From NCBI GenBank assembly GCA_016748015.1, contig JAAOMT010000439.1, forward strand, positions 557,170 through 621,169: 64,000 bases of DNA. Reading direction: 5' to 3'. The stretch is from Geosiphon pyriformis (lineage: Eukaryota; Glomeromycota; Glomeromycetes; Archaeosporales; Geosiphonaceae). The notes below the pieces were generated by a model, which was given only the letters and a program-made list of their open reading frames with translations, was not told the origin of the DNA and did not search any database. The translations under genes were made by a program, and so were the position numbers. This document shows, piece by piece, positions 55,944 to 64,000 of this stretch (position 1 is its first letter; every line of letters begins with the position of its first letter).

Positions 55944-56924
55944 TGTTATCAGACGAAATTAGAGATATTGTTTAGCATGAAATTACCCTTATAAATCTTA
56001 TCATTAATTAGCATATATTATTATTTCAAATTATCACTTATTACATTAGCAAAATGTCTGAAATTATCATTTAATTAATAACCCAATTTGTATATAACAC
56101 AAATGTAATTTAAGTGTGATAATCAATCATGCAATACCCCAAAATATGTAACATTCAAAAGTTTGCCGAAATTTGTAGAAATTTGCTGAAATAATTGATA
56201 GTTTACCGAAATATCTAATAGTTCACAGAAATAACTTGTAGTTTGCCAAAATGTATCTTTAGTTCAGTAAAATTGTAGAAAAGAGCAAAGTTCAAGTTCA
56301 TAGAATAGTGTTACAACAAGTTGTATAAAAGAAGAGCTTCTCTTTTTGAGAAAATATATCTTACTTTAGATTTATCACTTAAAACCATTCCTACACACAC
56401 ACAAAAAGAAATAAATATCAAATAATTTGAAAAACCAAATTTTTTAATTATTGCACTTGGAAAATCCCCAAAACCCAACTAACATATTGAAATTAATTAG
56501 CTACCAATTTCAGTAAACTGTTAGTGACTCCAGGCCTAGATAGAAAACGTTTTCTTTGACAGAATTCTATTTTTTTTACATTTTTTTTATTTTTCTTGTA
56601 TTTTCTTATTACAATCATTAAGGTAGCCTACAGACAAGATTCCTGTAGAAGAGTTGACTTTCACAGCAAAGTAACTACACATTTTTAGTAAGCTTCCAGA
56701 CAAACAATTCCTGGAAAAGAGTTGACGTTTACTACAATGTAACTACACAAAGCAACTGACACAGAATTGGCCATTCCACTTATAAGCCCAGCAGTTCAAA
56801 CTATAGGAGATAATTTGAGAATAAATTCAGTTATCAGAGGTTCAAACACTTCCCATAGTCGTGAATTAACAACATTACAACAAACATACAAGAGCTAAAA
56901 AGAGACCAAAAATCTCCAGTAACA
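55944..56924 (+). mobile_element. LTR-like insert in L4 (youngest copy of a decayed family)
   Basis: Absent from L1, L2 and L3 at the same ORF2 site. It begins TGTTATCAGACG and ends CCAGTAACA. A TG...CA unit of about 886 bp (55944-56829) is followed by GTTATCAGAGGTTCAAAC, which looks like a primer-binding site, and about 80 bp more. This fits an LTR plus a short piece of internal sequence, from a copia- or gypsy-type element I cannot name. It contains no ORF and has clearly more G and C than its relatives at 35200-35523 and 50425-51230. No target duplication is evident. Confidence 0.6.
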
Positions 56925-58413
56925 GCATTATCAAAAACATGTTCCAGAGGCTGATACTGATGAGACCAATTCTCAGGCACATTGCAAACTACATCTTGCT
57001 TCCATGTCCAACCCTTCATTATCTCATCTACTTTATTTTTAACATGATCAGGCTCCAAGATCAGCTTCTTACCCACCACTAAATGATCTAAAATGACTTT
57101 GCGAAAGGACTGCTCCAAGACACTCCTGATAGTGTGACCTTTGACTGACTCAAAGTTTTCTATCTTTCTATTAATAGCAGACCTGATATAAGAATCCTCA
57201 GCACATTTCGACTCTAACAACTTAGAAGCATGATAAGATTTCCTGATCTTTGAAAGAGCAGATTGTATATCATTCAAAGAAGAACCTGAGAGAAAAAGAG
57301 ATTTTACCAACAAAACATTAACAGAATCAAGCAGAATCCAAGTTTCCAGCAGTAAAGTAAATACATCACAATTAATCAACTAGGAAGCTATAACCAATTT
57401 AGACACCAGCAACTCCAATCTATGAAATCTGAACAAGGTTTTGGTAAAAACACCATCATATTCCTTGAACCATTTTTTTTTGAAAACCACATTTGCCGAA
57501 AAACACAATGTCTTATGAACAGCATCCCACATAGCATCCAGATCTGAATGCATTTTGGCATTCAAGAAATTATCAAAGAGCATGGCAGCATTAGCTGTCA
57601 TTTCATCCTTAAACTTTGACCATAAAGCATCATCAGCACCTTTAAAATTGTACTTTTAATAATCTTTATTCATCTGTTTATGCAATGAGTTTAATTGCAC
57701 ATCCAGCAAACCACCAAGACCCACAGAAACAAAAACAGCCCTATGATTAGTACTGAAAAACTTCTCAATGCCAGCCACACCATGATCTAAAATTGCATTA
57801 ACTAAATTTGACGACACAAATACATAGTCAATAGTTTTGGCAACTCCTCAAGAATTGTTCCACGTAGCTTTCTTTTTATATAAGCTTCTACCCAAGGAGT
57901 TAACCAAACCTAAATCAAAACATCTTTTGAAACTTGCACTTTTGTGAGAACCATTTTCATTGAAATTACCATCCAAGATGATGAAAGAGGACTCATTTAC
58001 CACCCTTGCAATCAAAAAATTAACATTATCTGCCTAAGAGAAACAAACTGCCAGAGAAGCTTCAGCATACAGCTCCAAAACTGACACAAAAAAATTATTT
58101 TTGAAAAGAAGCTTGAGAGAAAAAAACTGACCAGGAATATCCAAAACCTTGTATACATGCCAAACCAAAAAATTGTTCATAATGATTGCAATTCCAGAAC
58201 TCAGGTGACCAGAATTCAAACCAGAAGTAAAAACCTAAATGTCATTAAACTTGTTTATAATCCAAGAATGGATCTTACCTCTCAACTTAGTTTTAGTAAC
58301 AATTGAAATCACATTGTTCATTTTTTTATGCCAATGAATAATATTATCCTGTTTCGCAGGATTGTTCATTCCCTTAATGTTACACATTGCAATTTCCAAA
58401 CCAAACTGTTCAT
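56925..58413 (-). pseudogene. L4 ORF2, 5' part: endonuclease and linker
   Basis: ATG at 58413-58411 overlaps the ORF1 TGA as ATGA. A one-base deletion near 58395 shifts the frame, after which the register is constant to the insert. Endonuclease fragments: 'SGHLSSGIAIIMNN' and, on the minus strand near 57960-57980, the motif matching ILGSDFNKDGS of L3. The linker (57600-56930) has 'ANVVFKKKWFKEYDGVFTKT', 'RKSYHASKLLESKCAED' and 'NFESVKGHTIRSVLEQSFRK', as in L3. Several stops are TGG- or CAG-derived. Confidence 0.82.
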
Positions 58414-60317
58414 TGAGAATTGAAAAACAATGACAACTTTAAGCCAGTAAACAACTGATCAAACCTCACTAAAATGAAATTTACCAAAACTTCCAGAGCC
58501 ACAAATTTAGATTTAAGACTGCCCAACTTGAAAGTTAAGACCTTAAAACTGCTTGAGCCAAGAATTGGACTATCAGTAGTAATAGAAAAGGAGGTATCAG
58601 AAAAACTATCAGGACTATCCAAGACCATATCAAAAAGGGAATTTGAATTTGCAACCACAGACAGAACGAAAGCAAGAGGTTGAGAGACAGACATAGCAGG
58701 AGTTTTCTTTAAAACAGGCACCAAAGGCACCAACCTGGCATCATTTAGGTGTTTTACTATATATGACACTTGGTCCAACAGGAGCCCCAAAGATCATTCT
58801 AAAAACAACAAGCATTTATTCAAAGCAGAGTTAAGTGTGAAAGTAGAAGGAGACAGACAACTAGAATCCGGACCACCAAAGGAAGAGAGACTTGAATCAG
58901 ATCCAACAGAAAGACCATAAGATGTAAACACAAAAGAAATAACCTGAGCCCATGATTTACTGCCAAAGACAGCTGGGCAAGAGATGGGAACACTCTTTTT
59001 CATGTACAACTTGGCAAGTTGGAGGCAATTCTCATCCAAAGTGACTTGCTTTATAAATAATTTTAGAGGCTTGGAAGTGGAAACAATCTCAGCATCACAC
59101 TCCAAAACTGAATAACCAAGCTTCTCACACCTACCACACTAAACAAGACCCAATCTAGCCTAAAAAAGCTTCACTCTACCAAGAATTAGAACTGTACAAA
59201 AAGCTGACTCCAACATTTTATCAGACTTGAAGCCAACCACAGTACAACGAGTCCTATTACCACTTTCTAATGACCAATTAATGACACACGTCTTCCCACC
59301 AGCCCCTTCCAAAAGATTTTCAAGATCATGCACAGTTGTACCCACAGGCAAAGTAAACAAAAGCGCCCTGAACTGATTCCTTGATGCTCATGTCTCATGA
59401 TCCCCCACAGCTTTGGCCATGCGCACTGAATTTTTCCTGATTAAGAATGACCACTTAGCTGCCAACAGATCTGCTTAACTTGATTTGGCAAACTCCACTA
59501 CAGCCTTCTGCCACAGCTTAATGAGTTGCAATCGGATCGACACCACTTGATCAAACTCAAAAAGAGCTGCAATGATCATTCCTTTTGATGTATTCATAAG
59601 AATTTCCTTTATTACTACAGCCTGATCCGAACGAATTTCTTGTTTCTTAAGATCAGTGTTTACAGTGATCTCTTTTTTTCTGGCCAATAATGTGGCCTTT
59701 TTTATGCTGATCTTTGAGGTAAAGGTAGATCTGATGATCCCTTCAAATTTTGAGGAGGTAGTGGCCCTCCCAAAACCATTGATTTTCGAAAATAATTTTC
59801 TGATGACTTGAGTTTTGGTCATAGCCAATTTGCCTTCTACAGCTGAGAGATTAATGTTCAGAGCAAAAGATTTTTTCACAGCAATTTTCACTTGAGTTTT
59901 GATTATTTTGAGATCTAATCACTTTCTTTCCAAAGAAATACCAAGAGGAGGAGGGAGGAAACCACCATCATTGTCATCCATGTCATAATTCAGAGAGCCA
60001 AGAGGGAAACCACAGGCCAAATCATTTTTAACTCTCTTTGTCTTAGGAGTTGTAGCAGCTGAACCAAAAAAAAACTTATCACTACTACCAACCAAGACAT
60101 CATCAACAATACTACTACTAGAATCACTTTCCATATCAGAGTATATGCCTTCATTAGAATGAGGTTTGGCCAAAAAAACACCACCTTTAACACCAAAAAG
60201 CTTGACATTGTGAAGAGAAATCTTTTTCTTTTGTGAAAAAGAGCCACCAGCAGGACCAGAGGAAGCACCCAAGGAAGCCTTTGAACTTGACAAACTGCCA
60301 CTAGAGGCAGCCTCCAT
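58410..60317 (-). pseudogene. L4 ORF1 (start codon intact)
   Basis: ATG at 60317-60315 begins 'MEAASSGSLSSSKASLGASS', and the frame runs to TGA at 58412-58410. Open blocks are separated by a few stops (near 59918, 59475, 59160, 59106, 58793). It shows 'KSFALNINLSAVEGKLAMTK', the RRM-like segment, 'LFTLPVGTTVHDLENLLEGA', and the knuckle region near 59090-59140. It is the least damaged ORF1 start among L3 and L4 and defines where translation began. Confidence 0.85.
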
Positions 60318-60440
60318 ATCCACAACAAATGAGTTATGTGTAAAAGAAATAGTGAAATAAAACAGATAGAAAAAACAAAAAATCTCTTCCAAAATTGTGC
60401 TTTTTGGAGAATTTGGGATGTACGAAAGAAAGAAGTTTTT

Positions 60441-63400
60441 GTTTTTATATAGTTTTATAATTAATATAAAAGTTTATTTTAAAAATCTTAAAAACATAAT
60501 AAATTAAATTATTATTTATAATAATTATTATTTTAAAATCCAAATAATTAGAATTAAACCAAAAATAAAAAAAGAATAATATGTATATTACTTTTTAAAA
60601 ATATTATGTTAAATTTTAATAAAATTGTATTAATAAAGTTAAAAAGCACATATATTTGTTTTAAAATTATCTAACTGCTTAATAATAAATAAAAACATTA
60701 AAATTTATTTACAATTTTTTTAAAAAAAACTATTTACAACTATATTAAATATAATTAATAACAACAAAAAGATAATAACAATTTTAAAAAAAATATAATA
60801 TTTAATCTTTTAAAAATAACAATAACTTAATCAAAAAAGAAATTTAAACTTTTTTCAAATTTTTTAATTATAAAACTGTTAAAAATAAAACATTTATAAG
60901 AAAAACACCAGAAAAAAAATATACCAAAAACTATTATTAAAAATATAATTAAATAAAACAATTTAAATTCAAGATTTTTTACCAAAAACAATTAAATATT
61001 AAATAAAGACTTTTTTTTTACATAAAATTAACCATATAAAAATTATTTTCAAAAAGTATTTACTTAATAAATTTTCTAAATTAATTATTAAAAATAATAA
61101 AAAAATTATATTTTAATATAAAATATCCAAATTTTTTACATTTTTTACAACAAATTAAGTTTAATCTAATTTAAAAAAAAAATAATTTTACTAAATACAA
61201 AAATAGTATAAAAAGCTTAATTTAAAGTTTTTTTAAATTCTAATCTTAATATTAGTAATAAACATGTAATTAATAATATAATTTTTTTATTAGGTTTTTT
61301 TAAAAGAATACCAAAATTATACATAATTGTGCTTATAAATAAAATAAACAATAATAATTAAATTAATTTTTTAAAGACCATATTATCTAATTTTTATTAG
61401 TTTTAATTATATGCATAAAATTTTTTTGATTAAAATAAACTACTTAAATATCAATAAATTAATCTAATTTAATTTAAGAAATTTTATTACAGCTTTTTTT
61501 TATTGTTTTATAAGCTATTATTACAAATTAGAATAACATGCTAATAAATAATAAAATAAAACAAAATTATATGATAATAAAAATAATTAAAGAGAATTTA
61601 ATTTTAAAGAATAAATTAAATTAATATAAATTCAATATGTAAAATTAGTTTTAAATCATTATTTTTTCCAAAAAGTAATAAAAAAATTTAAAGATAGAAA
61701 AATAGTTTATACTATTAACAAAAAATAACATATTAGTATAATTTTATGTTTTATATTAATGTTTTTAGAATTTAATATCAAATATTAATTATACTTTTTA
61801 ATAATTTTTAAACTAATAATTTTAGATAAATACTAACAAATAATTTTTTATTATAAAGATGTTCAAATACTTAAAGAAAATTAAAAAAGAAAAATAAGCA
61901 AATTAAAAATAATTAGGTATTTAAAAATAGTTTTTATTATTTTAATTTATATATGTTTTGTATATTAAAACATGTTTTTTTAAAGCTAAAAAATATATTA
62001 TTTATATAGCTATTCAAAATAGTTAATAATTAAGTTAATAATTAGGTTAATAATCAGATTATTAATTAGATTATTAATTATTTTTTAAAATTAGAGTGGT
62101 TAATCATAAAATATTATTAATTAATACATATAATAATTAATAAAATTATGGTTTTTAATTATAATATTATTTTTTTTAAAAAGATTGAGTTCTAATAAAA
62201 TTAAATTATTTATAAAATTTCTAATTAAAAAGTTTTGTTTAACTTAAAATTAACTAGTTTTATAAAGTTTTTTGTTAATAAAATATATAAAATTTAAAGT
62301 AAAATAAGCTTTGTATTCATAAGACCAAATATTTATATAAGAGTTTTGGCTTTTTTAGCAATAGTCAAAGCTTTTAAAATATTTAACTATATAATATCCA
62401 AAATTTTTGTCTGTATTTTTAAAAATGTTTTTTTAAAAACTTTATGTTTTTTATGATTTTATTAAGACAACTATAGAGTTTTAACTGTTTTTCATAAAAC
62501 AAATTTTTGTTTATAGACAAAATTTTTTTAATTATTTGTTCAAATGTATTAAAAAGTAATAATATTATTAAAGTTATACATTTAAGCATCTATTTATTTA
62601 TTTTATTACCAGTTTTTTTCTTTTTAGTAGTGATTTTTTTTGGTTTAATAACAATATATGTTTTATTATTATTAGTTATAATAATCTGTTTTTCAATAGT
62701 TAAAATAGCATTTTAATAATTTTTAATTTAATACTATAAAGAGTATAGAAAGCATTTTAAATGTTTTAATTCAAAAAATAATTGTTGATGTTGATTAAAA
62801 ATACTTCTATTTTAAGAATAGTATATCTATTTATAACTAATTTTTGTTAATTATTTGAATTAATATTACTATAACAGACAATCAATTAGATTATTTGTAA
62901 TATTTTTTGAATCATGTATTATGTATAGATTAATTATTAAAGCTTATTCTATATTAATTTTATAGAATATAAAAATCATTGTTCAAAATTTTGTTGATTA
63001 TAAAAAATATTTTTTACTGATTAGAAAACTTATCTTTATAAACATTGTTTTTGTTTAAATAATATTTCAGAACTAGATTACTAATACTTAAAAAAAGTGT
63101 TTTATATGTTTTTTTTTTAAATTTTTCTTAAAACTGTTTTATCTTTTTAAAAGCAATTATTTATGCTTTTATTAGTGAGTTAAAAATTGTATTAAGTTTT
63201 TTTTGCAAGATATTTTTGTGTTTTTTTATTGTAATTTTTTCAAAAAGTATTGTTTTAATATCAGTTTTTATTAGTAATATTGCTATTTTTCTATAAAGCA
63301 GATAAAAAAACTCATAACTTATTATATTATAATTTACAGTTTTATAAATAAACAAAGCTGAAAACAGTATTTTGTCTTATAAATTTGTTTTTTTATTAAT

Positions 63401-64000
63401 TTTGGTCAAATTTTTATATAATATTCTATTGAAATATTTCATTAAATTATTTGTTTAAAAGTAATAAAAAAATGAAAATTTATAACATATTTTTAGTTTT
63501 TTACAAAGTTTTTCAATTAGAGTACTAAAAAAAAGTTTTTTTATGAAATAAAATTTTTTTTAAATATTTATAATAATATATAATATTTTTATAAATAAAG
63601 TTAACAATAAAAACTGTTGTTTAGTCAAATATAATTCTTGTTTTTATTCATTTTATAAGATATTTAGTAGCTATTATAATATATTTATTGCTATCAAAAG
63701 TTATTATTAAAGATTTAACAATATTAATACCAATTTTATTAAATAGTTGATCAACAAAAATTAAATAAATATTTTTTTTTTATTGGTGAATTTTTTTTAA
63801 TAAGTATTACAAGTTTAATATAGTTAGCAATATTTTTTTTAAAATAAATTAATTATAATAAACTAAAATCTTCTAAATAGTTTTTATTTTTTTTTGTATA
63901 ACTGGTTTTGGTAAATTAAATAAAAATTTGATTATTTTTGCAAATATTTTTTTTGTTTTTAAGTGTAATTTAGTAAATATTGTTTTTTATTCAAAAATTT
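60441..64000. other. AT-rich spacer to the window end
   Basis: About 3.5 kb with very low G+C. Short ORFs (for example 62507-62716) encode only Ile/Leu/Phe/Val/Lys strings and have no supporting context. No RNA gene or intact element seen. Confidence 0.65.
62021..62080. repeat. 12-bp tandem repeat, about five units
   Basis: Units GTTAATAATTAA, GTTAATAATTAG, GTTAATAATCAG, ATTATTAATTAG, ATTATTAATT follow one another; the last two are partly inverted in sense. Confidence 0.6.

Larger units (their letters stand above)
52608..60440 (-). mobile_element. LINE copy L4, minus strand, interrupted by an LTR-like insert
   Basis: Inverted relative to L3 and of the same subfamily. The 5' end is near 60440, the 3' UTR at 52635-52740 and the tail (TTTTTATTG on the plus strand) at 52608-52630. 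A 981-bp insert at 55944-56924 splits ORF2. Without it the length is about 6.85 kb, as for L2 and L3. Confidence 0.93.

Noticed and set aside
62507-62716. 69-codon hydrophobic ORF as a small membrane protein
   Set aside because: Composition alone explains it; no ribosome or gene context, and flanks are desert.

Overview
The window looks like a nuclear scaffold of an early-diverging fungus, most likely an arbuscular mycorrhizal fungus (Glomeromycotina). This is inferred from three things: extremely AT-rich spacers, a multi-intron gene structure with introns of about 60-140 bp, and LINE families of a kind I associate with Rhizophagus and Gigaspora genomes. I could not run a database search, so the assignment rests on recognition.

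Host genes form two islands. Positions 225-5796 (+) hold a Nur1/DUF2418-like nuclear-rim membrane protein and the DEAD-box helicase Mak5/DDX24, which I resolve into 14 exons. Positions 29082-33569 (-) hold an MMAA/MeaB-type GTPase (chaperone of B12-dependent methylmalonyl-CoA mutase, 9 exons) and mitochondrial 5-aminolevulinate synthase (HEM1, 3 exons). The last two are adjacent and on the same strand. The first protects an enzyme that makes succinyl-CoA; the second consumes succinyl-CoA for heme.

Everything else is transposons and their remains. Four long copies of one LINE superfamily are present: L1 (7294-8048 plus 17460-23463, +), L2 (35524-42351, +), L3 (42866-49698, +) and L4 (52608-60440, -). 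Each encodes ORF1 (RRM-like region and CCHC knuckle) and ORF2 (APE-type endonuclease, reverse transcriptase, RNase H, terminal zinc-finger-like motif), with ORF1 stop and ORF2 start overlapping as ATGA. A Ty3/gypsy retrotransposon (8049-17459, two 798-bp LTRs) sits inside L1 and carries a five-motif dUTPase between protease and RT plus an extra ORF after integrase. L3 and L4 form a large inverted repeat; L4 is itself interrupted by an LTR-like insert (55944-56924).

Decay follows one pattern. LTR differences and nearly all premature stops are transitions (TGG, CAA/CAG or CGA turned into stops). Several AT 'deserts' can be read as the same elements after near-complete loss of G and C. This suggests 5mC deamination or a RIP-like process as the main force shaping the region. 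One 20-N gap (9145-9164) and two single-T deficits in TTTT runs of host genes point to assembly limits.
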